Positions 1 through 9,342 of a stretch of DNA of 64,000 nt are shown in pieces. Position numbers and translations under genes: made by a program. The DNA comes from Mariniblastus fucicola (GTDB taxonomy: Bacteria > Planctomycetota > Planctomycetia > Pirellulales > Pirellulaceae), in assembly GCF_008087665.1 (NCBI RefSeq), contig NZ_CP042912.1, positions 1,550,001 through 1,614,000 of the forward strand. The letters are read 5' to 3'. The notes below the pieces were generated by a model that searched no databases, had not been told where the DNA came from, and saw only the letters and a program-made list of their open reading frames with translations. The first letter of the stretch is position 1. Each line of letters starts with the position of its first letter.

Positions 1-2
1 TT

Positions 3-1241
3 TGGCAGTACCGAAACAAACTGGAGGAACTGGGAATCGCCGACGACACGGTAATCATTTTTTGCGCGGACAATGGAACCAGTGGCTATGGGAAAAACAG
101 TCCCGATCGTCAGAAAGGCGTGCACGTTCCGATGGTGATCTACGCGCCGGGGATGACGAAGCAGGGCCGGCAAGATGTGTTGGTCAATATGTCGGACTTG
201 CTGCCGACGATCGCGGATTTGAGTGGCTTTAAAGTTCCGTCCGACTACGAAGTCAACGGCCAGAACCTTGTTCCGTTTCTCTACGGCGAGCAAACAGAAC
301 ATCGTGATTGGATCTACGCGTACAGCTTCGAAAAACAACTTATTCGTGGCGATTTGGTAATGAAAGACGGACGCGAAAAATGGTGGGACGTTTCAGAGAC
401 GCCCGACGATTTGATCAGCTATCGGCAGATCAAGGATTGGAGCAGTGTTTCGGCTGCGCATCGAGCCGAACGCGACCTGTTGTTGGCTCAGCTTCCTCAA
501 TTCGATTTGCACGCGACGCAGCACGATGCTCCGGGAGTCGATTTGCCTCCGACGAAGCGAAGACAGGGCAATGCCAAATCAGGGAAGACGAAGAAATCCG
601 GAGCGACGGCCAGCAAGAAAGTTTTGTTTGCAGACGACTTCGACAGCCGAACAGAAGTTGGCGAGGGCTATAGCCTGGGCCGATTTTCCGAAGGGGCGTT
701 TGAGATTGTGGACGGAGTACTGGTCACAAAGCAGGTTTCTGACAAACACGGTTCGGTGATCCGAAAAGGATTGAAGTTCAAAAACGTTGACGTTGAGTTT
801 GATGTGCGATTCAGCGGCGGCAAGAGTTTTAACTTTGTCTTCGACGACGCCAGGGAGCAGTCTGTCCATGCAGGACATATTTGTCGGGTCTCGATGTCGC
901 CTAAATGGATCAATGTTCGGGATGATAAAACGGGCGTTATGAAAAATGAAATCCGGGCAAAACGAAAGTCCGCTGATCTTTCCGCGACCGAGAAAGCGGA
1001 GTTGGAGAAATTGATCGCGTCAAAACAGTCGTCTGGCAAACTGAAGCTGAAGGCCAACGAGTGGCACCGCGTGCGATTGCTGCTCAACGGCTCAAAGCTG
1101 GAGGCTTTTATCGACGGGCAGTCGGTCGCCAGTCTTGATTCGCCAGGTATCGGTCACGCGACGAAGACAAAACTCGGCATGACCATCAACGGTGGCACGA
1201 TTGATTTTGACAACCTGAAAATCTACTCGGTCGCCAATTGA
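3..1241 (+). CDS. Sulfatase, C-terminal part with lectin-like tail (5' end outside window)
   Basis: This is the 3' portion of an arylsulfatase-type hydrolase that would remove sulfate esters, probably from polysaccharides outside the cytoplasm. The reading frame is open from base 3, before any start codon, so the N-terminus and the CxPxR cysteine that becomes formylglycine lie outside the window. What remains shows the conserved late sulfatase block: a DDTVIIFCADNGT strand with metal/substrate residues, then a KGVHVPMVIYAPG segment and the DLLPTIADL helix typical of the family. After about residue 195 of the visible part comes a beta-rich domain (LFADDFDS ... VDVEFDVRF) resembling DUF1080/concanavalin-like lectin modules, so the enzyme is probably a sulfatase fused to a sugar-binding domain. 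A lysine-rich linker separates the two. The 3' end overlaps the convergent cinA-like gene by 19 bases. Sulfatase assignment is firm; the substrate is unknown. Confidence 0.9.
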   Translation, partial: WQYRNKLEELGIADDTVIIFCADNGTSGYGKNSPDRQKGVHVPMVIYAPGMTKQGRQDVLVNMSDLLPTIADLSGFKVPSDYEVNGQNLVPFLYGEQTEHRDWIYAYSFEKQLIRGDLVMKDGREKWWDVSETPDDLISYRQIKDWSSVSAAHRAERDLLLAQLPQFDLHATQHDAPGVDLPPTKRRQGNAKSGKTKKSGATASKKVLFADDFDSRTEVGEGYSLGRFSEGAFEIVDGVLVTKQVSDKHGSVIRKGLKFKNVDVEFDVRFSGGKSFNFVFDDAREQSVHAGHICRVSMSPKWINVRDDKTGVMKNEIRAKRKSADLSATEKAELEKLIASKQSSGKLKLKANEWHRVRLLLNGSKLEAFIDGQSVASLDSPGIGHATKTKLGMTINGGTIDFDNLKIYSVAN

Positions 1242-2488
1242 GTCCGTTGGCGTCGGCGCAGCAACGTCAGACGAATGAAGTTCACGACTTGATTGGCTGA
1301 CCGTGTCATTCTCATTGAGGAATGGCCGCCATACCGGAATGTCTCCATGATTGGCTTGGCTTCACCTTCAATCGAAATCGCGACGGGGAACTTGCCGCTT
1401 GAAGAGTCTCCTTCATCGCTGATCAGTTTTCCGATCGCGACACCGATTCTGGTGCCGTGCTGTTCGCGGATTCGCGTCGCGGCCAGTTCGACTGCAGCGA
1501 CGTCCAACAGTGACTCGTCAGCCAACCATTGCTGTGGAGTTTGACCATCAATCGATGACGCGTGTCGCAACGTCCTGCGCTGTGAATCCGGAAAGCCCTC
1601 GCGAAGCAGGCTGGCGGCGGCAGACCCAAACTGGAAATCCGCCATCGAAACAGAAAGATCGTGCGTCAGCAAAAGATCCGCGGTGACAGCGCTCAACAAG
1701 TCTTCGTTTTCTCCAAAGACGACTTCTCCCAGCGTCTCACGGATATAGGCGACGGTTGAATCGATTTGCGTTTTGCATTCGTCCTCGGTGTCGGCCATTG
1801 CAGTGATGCGAAATGAAATGATCGACATGCTGGCAGTGATTCCGACTCGCGGTTGGCGATCACGAGCCATTAAGTCTGGCATCATCGATTCCGCCTGGCT
1901 TTCACCGACACCGAACGAGCGGAGGACATGGTGTCGGATGGTTTTTGCCGACGCGCACCTGTCGCGAACCTCGGGTTCGATATAGCTTTCCCACATCAGC
2001 TTCATCTCGTAGGGAACGCCTGGCATGGCAAACACTCTTGAGTTTCCGGAGGAAAAGTCGACTCCCGGAGCAGTGCCTTCTTCGTTGTGAATCGTTTTGC
2101 CGCCACGTGGAAATTCTGCCTGACGTCGATTGGCAGGCGACATTTCGCGCTTGAACCGCGCAAAGATGGACTCGATATGTACCAACGCCGCTTCATCGAT
2201 CTCCAGTTCAACACCCGCTGCATCGGCAATGGCCTGGCGGGTCAAATCGTCTTTGGTTGGCCCAAGTCCGCCAGTCATCAGAACGATGTTGGCTCGCTGC
2301 ATCGCCGCCCGAATGATCTCGGTTTGTCTTTGCAAATCGTCGCCGACAGTCGAGTGATACGCGACTTCGATTCCAAGGTCGTTCAATTGCCGCGCCAGCC
2401 AGGCAGAGTTGGTGTCGATTCGTTGACCGGAAGTCATTTCGTCACCGACGGCGATGATTTCGGCGACTGGAGATGTGGATTGTTTCAT
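1223..2488 (-). CDS. cinA: CinA-like protein with degenerate amidase domain
   Basis: 421 residues, the usual CinA length. Residues 1-175 form the MoaB/MogA-like (COG1058) domain: EIIAVGDEMTSGQRIDTNS at the N-terminus and the MTGGLGPTKDDLTR loop near residues 71-84, a domain that hydrolyses ADP-ribose in characterised CinA proteins. The C-terminal part (about 268-410) should be the nicotinamide-nucleotide amidase, which uses a serine in an AESCTGG motif. Here the matching position reads ADFQFGS (residues 283-289), and the later TGIAGP loop is also not recognisable, so deamidation of NMN is unlikely. The gene stands alone, ends inside the tail of the convergent sulfatase gene, and starts at an ATG. 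Family assignment is firm from the N-terminal half; loss of amidase activity is an inference from the missing motif. Confidence 0.88.
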   Translation of the reverse strand: MKQSTSPVAEIIAVGDEMTSGQRIDTNSAWLARQLNDLGIEVAYHSTVGDDLQRQTEIIRAAMQRANIVLMTGGLGPTKDDLTRQAIADAAGVELEIDEAALVHIESIFARFKREMSPANRRQAEFPRGGKTIHNEEGTAPGVDFSSGNSRVFAMPGVPYEMKLMWESYIEPEVRDRCASAKTIRHHVLRSFGVGESQAESMMPDLMARDRQPRVGITASMSIISFRITAMADTEDECKTQIDSTVAYIRETLGEVVFGENEDLLSAVTADLLLTHDLSVSMADFQFGSAAASLLREGFPDSQRRTLRHASSIDGQTPQQWLADESLLDVAAVELAATRIREQHGTRIGVAIGKLISDEGDSSSGKFPVAISIEGEAKPIMETFRYGGHSSMRMTRSANQVVNFIRLTLLRRRQRTQLATE

Positions 2489-2513
2489 GCGAAAGATAAT
2501 AGCCTTGATCCAT

Positions 2514-2544
2514 AAAAAAAGCTGCGGTCCTTTCGAACCGCAGC
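2514..2544 (-). terminator. Rho-independent terminator of the VWA gene
   Basis: Read on the minus strand, a perfect 8-bp stem GCTGCGGT/ACCGCAGC with an 8-base loop is followed at once by seven T residues. It lies 27 bases after the stop codon of the large VWA gene and 26 bases before the cinA-like start. Confidence 0.9.
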
Positions 2545-2571
2545 GTTACATCCATAGATGTCAGATCGTTT

Positions 2572-5500
2572 CTAGAAGTTGCCGCCGCCGCCACCGCCAG
2601 CACCACCGCCGAATCCGCCGCCACCGCCAGCACCACCACCGCCGCCTGTTGCATTGTCGGCGTTACCGAGGATGTTGAAGGTTTGGACTTCAGTAATTGT
2701 GGTAATGTTTGGTGTCGCACTGATCAGCACGTACAAGCGATCAGCAGTTGTCGCATGATTCACCTGAAGTGCCGTGCCGGTTTGCAACTGCGTGATTTGT
2801 GGCGTGTAACCCACAACGCTTGGAGAGAAAGTTCCGAACGAATTCTGGTTTCCACCGTTGTTTCCACCAGCACCCGGGAAGAAGTCATCTCCGCTTCCGT
2901 TTCCGCCACCCGTGCCGCCGTTGCCACCAGGAGCCTGAAAGGCAAAGTTTCCAGGCCACAGGCTTTCAGGAGAGACGAAGTTGGCCATTTTTTGAGCCAA
3001 AGCCGTTTGCTTGATCGCCATCTTTTTGCGAACCAACGTCTCCAGCGTATGCTGGTCAAGGTCGTCAGTACGACGACCGTCGCTCAACTTGAACAGAACG
3101 ATGGCTCCTTTTGAATCCAGCTTCACAGCCTTCTGCAAACTGGCTTCGTCATCAGAATTGAAGTGGTTGTGAATCGCGACGTTGACTTTACCGGACGTGA
3201 CTTCACCCATCATGCGACGGATAATCAAACGGTAGTCACCAGAGAAACCTTTTGGCAGAACGTACTGTTCTTTCATCAGGCCCGATTCCGATTTGCCGAT
3301 CGAGTAAACGTCACCGTAGTAAACGCCGCCGGCAGTCGTGCGAGGATTCAGGCGAGAGCAGATCGTTCCGCCGGGCTCTTCGACGTAAACATCAATGTCA
3401 GCATCACCGGTCCACGAGACTTCGATGAAGCAGTCACGATGCTTGGCCTTCATCAATTCGTTTTCGAATTTAGCCAGCTCTTCCGTGTTTCCACTTTTCT
3501 TCAGTTCTGTCTTGACTGCTGCCGCCGCGTAACGGGCACGCTTCGTCAATTCCGGTCGGTCCGGCCATTCCTGTCCAAGGACTCCCGCAGAAGACCAACG
3601 CATGCCGTCGACATGATTGTTGCTCTCTGCAATCGCCAATCCAACTTCGTAGGGTTGAACCAGTGAAGGATTGGTTTTTGAAAGGTCTTCGAGAACACGA
3701 AGGGATCGATCAACCATGCCATTCTTTGACATGTACATCGCAGCGATCATTGCATCCTGAAGGTCATCCGACAGGTCCACCGCTGACATGATGGCTCGTT
3801 CGATTTCGCTTGTCGGGCGACCGAGGATCTGCATCGACAGTCCAAGAGCCTGGAACATCCATGAAGAATTGCCTTGGTCGTTGCGAATGGCTGCGTTGAT
3901 CAGAGCCACAATTTCTTCGTGGCGATCTTGTGAAACCATGTGGCGAACAGTCGCCAGAACCGCCTTTGATTCGGGCTTGTTCGATTTGAAGTAAGCATCC
4001 CAGGCAGCGATTGGATCTGCTGACGGAGCAACTTCAATCAAGTTGCCAGGCTTGAAAGAAACCGTGTTTGGCTTGACCGCTTGAGCAGGCGTTTCTTCAC
4101 TGATCGAGAAACCGACCGCAGCGTCCTGGATGCAGAATACACCACCGCCAGCACCACCACCGAAGCCACCACCGCCTCGACCGCCGCCGCCGCCGAAGCC
4201 ACCGCCGCCTTGACCGCCGCCACCGAAGCCACCGCCGCCCTGGCCGCCGCCACCGAAGCCACCACCGCCACCGCTGAACGCAGTTGGGCTGCTTCGAGGA
4301 GCAACAAGGTCACCGACGTTGTAAACGTCTGTTACCAGATAGTCTGGCTCGTTTTCATCGTCGATCGAAATGATCAGCAGGACTTCGTCTTTGACAACAT
4401 AGGTCGCGTCAACCTTCTTGAGCATCGTACGCAGGCCTTTGCCCAACGTGATGCCAGAAAGGTTTGAGAAAACGTCGGTGTCGTCGTCCAGGATACCTTC
4501 AAGGTTCTGGTCAATTACGATGTTGATCTTCATCTCTTTGGCAAGCTCAGCCCTCACGTCACCGAACGGTTCGTTGTCGTAAATCAGGTCGACACGCTCG
4601 TCCAATTGATCAAGAATGCGACGCTCGTTCTCGCCACCAGCAAGACGTACGTTCTGATACTTCGCACGCATTGCTTTCTTTTCGATCCACTCCTCAGCGT
4701 CCGGGAACACCAATGGAGGATTGCCCGGGATTGGGTAAGTCGATTTGTAAATTTCGCGAACAGAAGCCGTAAACAGGCGTTCTTTATCGCGACGAATCTT
4801 CAGCAATTCGAAATGAGACCGTGCGATACGAGCACGCTCGGTAGCCAAAACGGGTTCCGGGGTATTCGGATACGCCTCGTAAACCGAATCCGCGACGTTT
4901 TCAGCAGTCTCGTAGTTGCCTTCGCTCATCAGAGCATTGTATTGAGCCAACAGTCGGGCGATCTTCTCTTCGTTACGCTCGTAATTGAGAATTTCGGCGC
5001 GAATCGAATCGGCAGTCGCATTGTTGCGACTGGCAAGTTGCTGTTGCTGGTCGAACTCAAGTTTGCGACGAGTCGCCGACATCAGCGAAGACTCGAGACG
5101 ATGACGAAGTTCAGAGACCGTTCCCTGAGTCAACTCAGGAGTTTGGTCAACGACTTCCAGCATATTCTTGAGACGCTCGATCGCAGCCGCAGGATCGGTT
5201 GACTGTTCCTGAAGAGCACGTTCTGTTTCGTACTGAACCTGCTTGCGAAGTTTCTCGTTGATGATGCGATCGCGATCTTCTACAGACAGGATCTGCTCAC
5301 GCAAGTCGTCACGCTCGGCTTCCATCAGCATTCGGCTGATGTCGCTCTGCGGCGTGCCCATCACGATTGGATCGGAAATAACGGCTTCTTCCGGGACAGG
5401 AACAATATCCACTGGGTCTTCGATGATCGTGCCTGGTTGCTGCTGGTTAGGTGCAACTTCCATCTCTGAATCGTCGATGTCCAATTCAATGCCGCCGGGA

Positions 5501-6765
5501 ACGTCCTCTGTCGGAGTTTCAACAGGTTCGCCGAAAGGATCTTGTGGATCTTGTTCTTCGACTTCGCCAAACGGATTTGATTCTTCCTGCAAACGATAGC
5601 GAGCCGCCAGCGCGACGCGACTTTCGTTCTTCGGAGCCGCGGAAGCAATCGCTGCCGTGCCGTTGGTCGTGACGTTGCTTCCGCCTAACAAATTCAAGTC
5701 GACCGCACTGTCGTTGACCATGCGAGCGTACTCAGCCAGTCCAGCTGAGCCGACTGTTGGCAACGAAACACCGCCGTCTTTGCGGACTTCCTGCAGCATC
5801 TTTGGCAGGAAAGCAAACTCGCTGGATGCACTTTCAGGTTGAATTGACCAGGCCTTGGTAACTTCGCGGCCGTCCATGATGCCTTTGAGTTCTACATTCA
5901 ACGCGTTGCGATCAGAGATCGATCCAACCAGAATCGTGTCGCGATCGGTTCGCATCGGAGGGCACTTGCCAGGGTAAACTTCGACAAGATTCTCAGGAAG
6001 CTTGGCGGTTTGTGGCCAGAATACTGAACCGTGAACCGTCTTCGCCAATGCCATCGAGCCCTTGCTGACCGAGTCAGTCGCATCGGTGTCGACGACGATG
6101 TTTCCGCCCGAGTTGTTAGCGAGAGCCGCCAACAGGGCAATGTTTCTTTCTGGGCCGATCGCGAAGCTGGATACTGAAATTTGCTTTTCAGCCAGTCGCT
6201 TGACCGCGTCGGTGAATGAGTCCGTGTGGAGGATTCCGGCTCGGCTGATCCCGTCGCCAACGTAAACCACGTTGCGATTGCGGGAATCGTCTGAGTCAAA
6301 GCTCTCGATCGCGGTGTCGATCATCGACTCCATGTCCGTCGAACCCAACGCAACCCGGTTGCTGAGGTTTTCGATCGCGACCTGTACTTTGTCGTCGAGC
6401 GGACTCACGAAGCCACGATAAAGAGCGACAGCTTCGAGGTCGACTGCGAAAATCGCGACTCGGTCGTCACCGCTGAGGTTGCGAATGAAACCGCGAAGCA
6501 TCTCGATCGAGTCTCGCTTGAAAGCACCTGTTTGGCTGGCCGAGGTGTCAACGAAAACGATGATATCGCTTGCTCGTTGATGGTTTTGGCTCTCGGGTCC
6601 GATGCTCAACGCGAAAGAAGTTTCGCCAGCGTCCTCAAACGTCGCCATGCGAGCCGGCGACGCGTTTTCAATTTGGGCTGCCAGAACTCCGGGGTTTGCA
6701 AACGACAAACCAACCAGAGCAACAAAAATTCCTCGAAGCGCGACTGTGGCCGTGCGTATCGACAT
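2572..6765 (-). CDS. Large secreted VWA-domain protein with glycine-rich tracts
   Basis: 1397 residues. An N-terminal Sec signal peptide ends near residue 30 (GVLAAQ). A von Willebrand type A domain follows at about 65-240 with an intact metal-binding DxSxS motif (D73, S75, S77), so a cation-dependent ligand interaction is plausible. Residues about 480-690 are charged and helical, likely coiled coil, with repeats suggestive of TPRs. A segment near 740-840 (DVRAELAKEMKINIVIDQNL ... DEVLLIISIDDE) resembles the short STN domain of secretins and TonB receptors. A glycine-rich tract (GGGGFGGGGQ repeats, bases about 4141-4280) and a second one at the extreme C-terminus flank a beta domain similar to DUF2135 (SWTGDADIDVYVEEPGG). 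The start ATG has TTGGAG six bases upstream. Likely a cell-surface or periplasmic protein; the partner and function are unknown. Confidence 0.88.
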   Translation of the reverse strand: MSIRTATVALRGIFVALVGLSFANPGVLAAQIENASPARMATFEDAGETSFALSIGPESQNHQRASDIIVFVDTSASQTGAFKRDSIEMLRGFIRNLSGDDRVAIFAVDLEAVALYRGFVSPLDDKVQVAIENLSNRVALGSTDMESMIDTAIESFDSDDSRNRNVVYVGDGISRAGILHTDSFTDAVKRLAEKQISVSSFAIGPERNIALLAALANNSGGNIVVDTDATDSVSKGSMALAKTVHGSVFWPQTAKLPENLVEVYPGKCPPMRTDRDTILVGSISDRNALNVELKGIMDGREVTKAWSIQPESASSEFAFLPKMLQEVRKDGGVSLPTVGSAGLAEYARMVNDSAVDLNLLGGSNVTTNGTAAIASAAPKNESRVALAARYRLQEESNPFGEVEEQDPQDPFGEPVETPTEDVPGGIELDIDDSEMEVAPNQQQPGTIIEDPVDIVPVPEEAVISDPIVMGTPQSDISRMLMEAERDDLREQILSVEDRDRIINEKLRKQVQYETERALQEQSTDPAAAIERLKNMLEVVDQTPELTQGTVSELRHRLESSLMSATRRKLEFDQQQQLASRNNATADSIRAEILNYERNEEKIARLLAQYNALMSEGNYETAENVADSVYEAYPNTPEPVLATERARIARSHFELLKIRRDKERLFTASVREIYKSTYPIPGNPPLVFPDAEEWIEKKAMRAKYQNVRLAGGENERRILDQLDERVDLIYDNEPFGDVRAELAKEMKINIVIDQNLEGILDDDTDVFSNLSGITLGKGLRTMLKKVDATYVVKDEVLLIISIDDENEPDYLVTDVYNVGDLVAPRSSPTAFSGGGGGFGGGGQGGGGFGGGGQGGGGFGGGGGRGGGGFGGGAGGGVFCIQDAAVGFSISEETPAQAVKPNTVSFKPGNLIEVAPSADPIAAWDAYFKSNKPESKAVLATVRHMVSQDRHEEIVALINAAIRNDQGNSSWMFQALGLSMQILGRPTSEIERAIMSAVDLSDDLQDAMIAAMYMSKNGMVDRSLRVLEDLSKTNPSLVQPYEVGLAIAESNNHVDGMRWSSAGVLGQEWPDRPELTKRARYAAAAVKTELKKSGNTEELAKFENELMKAKHRDCFIEVSWTGDADIDVYVEEPGGTICSRLNPRTTAGGVYYGDVYSIGKSESGLMKEQYVLPKGFSGDYRLIIRRMMGEVTSGKVNVAIHNHFNSDDEASLQKAVKLDSKGAIVLFKLSDGRRTDDLDQHTLETLVRKKMAIKQTALAQKMANFVSPESLWPGNFAFQAPGGNGGTGGGNGSGDDFFPGAGGNNGGNQNSFGTFSPSVVGYTPQITQLQTGTALQVNHATTADRLYVLISATPNITTITEVQTFNILGNADNATGGGGGAGGGGGFGGGAGGGGGGNF

Positions 6766-7284
6766 GATCTACTCCAACACGAATTGTTTAACGAGGGCTC
6801 ATCTCCCTCACGAATACGCCCGCCCGGTTTTGCCGGGTCATGGCCTTCTCAAGTTTATTTGGGGCTTGAAGCGATGCGAACAAAAAATGTCCAAAATCAG
6901 CTGTCCAGTTCCCACTCGTGGCCTGCTAACCCGAAAGCCTCGCAAGCCATCCTCGTTAATATGCAAGCCCCATGCCAAGACCGATCTCGGGAAAAGTGCT
7001 CACTTTGAGGATTCGTTGCCCTGTTTTGAAACACCCAGAAGGTGCAAATGTGGGCAACTTTGCCTAGATCGGACCGCCACAGGACTCTGACGCAGCGAAA
7101 ACCGCTATCTCGAGGCTCTTTGGGACAGCAGGACGTTTTGAAAACTGATCAGCCCGCCGTTGCCAGCTGGAGAATCCTTGCGTGCTGTTCGTGTCGCAAC
7201 AGCAACATGCCAATACAATCGTTCCAGCTCGAACAACCGGACGGCGACGAACGATGCACGGCTGCTCGACGGCCCCCGAAGACG
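6766..7284. other. Intergenic region without a supported gene
   Basis: About 520 bases upstream of the VWA gene. It should hold that gene's promoter; two short GC hairpins occur near 6793-6840 (GAGGG/CCCTC and CCCGG/CCGGG) and could lie in the 5' leader. Open frames here have no recognisable domain or convincing start. Confidence 0.4.
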
Positions 7285-7848
7285 CTAATTCAGCAACATG
7301 AAGTTTTGGACCATTCGCAACCATTGCAGCGGAAGCCGTTCTGCTGGAGTGATGCAGATTTGCAGAATCGTACCTGCGTGCTGGCCAAACAACCGCATTG
7401 CAGTCGAGAGATCGGTCACCGATCCCATTCCCCGGAAAAGCACAGGAGCGACGTGCTTTTTCCGGGTTCGATGCGAGCTCAATTCGACAGGGCTTCGTCG
7501 AAAGCACACTCGTCCGTGACGCCGCAGCGCGATCACGGAAATTTGCTTCACCGTCGGACGCTTGGCTACCTTGGCCGCCGTATAGTCGAAGTTCCATTTC
7601 AACCTGGACGGCGGAACGAACACGGTTTGGCACGGCGTCGCCGCTTTCACCGGCGAGGAAGACAACGCGTAGTGATCTGCCGGAAGGAGCAGATGGCTCG
7701 AATCAAACGGCGCGAAGTCTGCTTCGGAAAACAGCTGGCAGCAATCCGGCGGCAACGCGTCACCGGCGTGAGCCTTTGATTCTTGGAGTAGCAAGCCAAG
7801 AGTAAAACAGAACGCCAAGGACCAGCAGCATATGAAAGTTCGCCTCAT
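7285..7848 (-). CDS. Small secreted protein of unknown function
   Basis: 187 residues if it starts at the ATG at 7848; the frame is open further upstream but the residues from here form a clear Sec signal peptide (MRRTFICCWSLAFCFTLGLLL ending near AHAGDA). A GGAG lies 11 bases upstream. The mature part holds a DCCQLF motif, a hydrophobic central section and a basic middle (VIALRRHGRVCFRR). I recognise no family. It is bordered by long non-coding stretches, and a competing plus-strand frame covers the same bases, but that one has no domain or signal peptide. Moderately uncertain. Confidence 0.5.
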   Translation of the reverse strand: MRRTFICCWSLAFCFTLGLLLQESKAHAGDALPPDCCQLFSEADFAPFDSSHLLLPADHYALSSSPVKAATPCQTVFVPPSRLKWNFDYTAAKVAKRPTVKQISVIALRRHGRVCFRRSPVELSSHRTRKKHVAPVLFRGMGSVTDLSTAMRLFGQHAGTILQICITPAERLPLQWLRMVQNFMLLN

Positions 7849-8205
7849 TGGACGTGTGTCTCCGGGAGTGATGGAAGATCCATTCCTGATACGAAACCAA
7901 TCGTCGTTAGCAAGGGTTTGCCTGTTAACTAAAACAGGCATTTCAGATAAACGCTGAGGGTCGTGGTCGACTTTTACGGCCTGGTTTGGTCATGATCAAC
8001 GTAGCTACAGATGCAACCGTCCGGGCTTTACCAGTTTCCCCACTATCAGGCATTGCGTCCTTCTGCTGCGGAAAAGTGCGGCCCACCTCTGGATTGTGAT
8101 TTCACGTCGCTATAATTCGGTTCCATTGCGTGCGGCTCGAAGTACGCAGATTCGAGTCGCCTGTATCGCGATCCAAACTTTCACTCAACTACTTTTGGAG
8201 TTCCA
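7849..8205. other. Divergent intergenic region
   Basis: About 357 bases between the divergent small secreted protein and the HtrA gene, so it probably carries both promoters. No gene, tRNA or strong hairpin seen. Confidence 0.4.
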
Positions 8206-9342
8206 ATGAAGAACAATCTGATCATGTGCCTCGCGTGTGCGTGCATTGGCGGATTGATTGCCATCGCTCTGACTCAAGGCAATTTCGAAAAAGTTGCGAC
8301 TGCTCAAGCTGCTGCCGCCGCGCCTGCGCAGCGAGCCGTCGATGGACGAAAATTTAGCCCGGAAGAGCTCAACAGTATCGCGGTCTACGAGAAAGTGAAC
8401 CGCAGCGTCGTGAACATCAACACGACGGCCTTTCGCCGCGGGATGTGGTTCGGCGATCCGGAACCTCAGGAAGGCAGCGGATCCGGTTGGGTGATCGACA
8501 AGGCTGGCCACATCGTGACCAACCATCATGTGATCTCAGGCAGCGATGTCGTAACGGTGACGTTGTTCGATGGCGATCCAATACCAGCAGAAGTCGTCGG
8601 CTCTGACAAACAGAACGATATCGCCGTACTCAAAATCAGAACCGATCCGGCAATGCTGTTCCCGGTCGAACTTGGTGAATCGTCTGACCTTCGTGTCGGG
8701 CAAAAAGTTATGGCGATCGGCAACCCGTTCGGGCTGGAGCGGACGTTGACCGTGGGCATTGTCTCGAGTCTTGGGCGCACGCTGCGATCAAAGACGAAGC
8801 GGCTGATCAAGGACGTGATCCAGACCGATGCGGCGCTCAATCAAGGCAACTCGGGCGGACCGCTCGTTGACAACGAAGGCAAAGTCATCGGTATGAACAC
8901 GGCCATCGCCTCGCTGACCGGCGGCAATACGGGCATCGGTTTCGCGGTTCCGATTAACACCATCAAGCGAATCATTCCACAGCTGATCGAATTTGGTCGC
9001 GCGATTCGCGGGACGTTGGGGATCGACGTGTTTTTCAAAACAGACGGTGGTCTGGGCGTTGGGCGAGTCATCGAAGGCGGACCGGCAGCCGAAGCGGGCG
9101 TCCAGGGCTTGCGAATCGAACGGGTTCGCCAGCGTCGCGCTGATGGAATCGTGGTTGAGTATTTGCGTCCCAATCGCGAAGACACGGACAAGATTGTTTC
9201 GATCGATGGTCAGCAGATCAAGACCACCGATGACTATCAAGCCGCGATGGATTCGCACAAGCCAGGCGATGTGGTTGATGTGGTTTGCGAACGAGGCGGC
9301 AATGAGCGCACGGTCAAGATTCGTTTGGGCATCGAACAATGA
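8206..9342 (+). CDS. HtrA/DegP-like serine protease with PDZ domain
   Basis: 378 residues. A short N-terminal hydrophobic segment (residues 5-22) exports or anchors the protein. The trypsin-like domain has a complete triad: His108 in VTNHHV, Asp138 in NDIAVLKI and Ser216 in GNSGGPL. One PDZ domain follows (about 270-375), with an unusual basic insert (RIERVRQRRADGI) before the DKIVSIDGQQI strand. Such proteases degrade or refold damaged envelope proteins. The ATG is preceded by TTTTGGAG. The stop codon overlaps the ispD start (ATGA), so the two genes are translationally coupled. It is one of two HtrA-type proteases in the window. Confidence 0.93.
   Translation: MKNNLIMCLACACIGGLIAIALTQGNFEKVATAQAAAAAPAQRAVDGRKFSPEELNSIAVYEKVNRSVVNINTTAFRRGMWFGDPEPQEGSGSGWVIDKAGHIVTNHHVISGSDVVTVTLFDGDPIPAEVVGSDKQNDIAVLKIRTDPAMLFPVELGESSDLRVGQKVMAIGNPFGLERTLTVGIVSSLGRTLRSKTKRLIKDVIQTDAALNQGNSGGPLVDNEGKVIGMNTAIASLTGGNTGIGFAVPINTIKRIIPQLIEFGRAIRGTLGIDVFFKTDGGLGVGRVIEGGPAAEAGVQGLRIERVRQRRADGIVVEYLRPNREDTDKIVSIDGQQIKTTDDYQAAMDSHKPGDVVDVVCERGGNERTVKIRLGIEQ

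Noticed and set aside
4081-4467. Thr/Ala-rich plus-strand frame
   Set aside because: Complement of the glycine-rich tract of the VWA gene, not a gene.
7042-7779. Plus-strand frame of 245 codons opposite the small secreted protein
   Set aside because: No domain or signal peptide, biased towards Arg and His as antisense frames are here; the minus-strand frame has a clear signal peptide.
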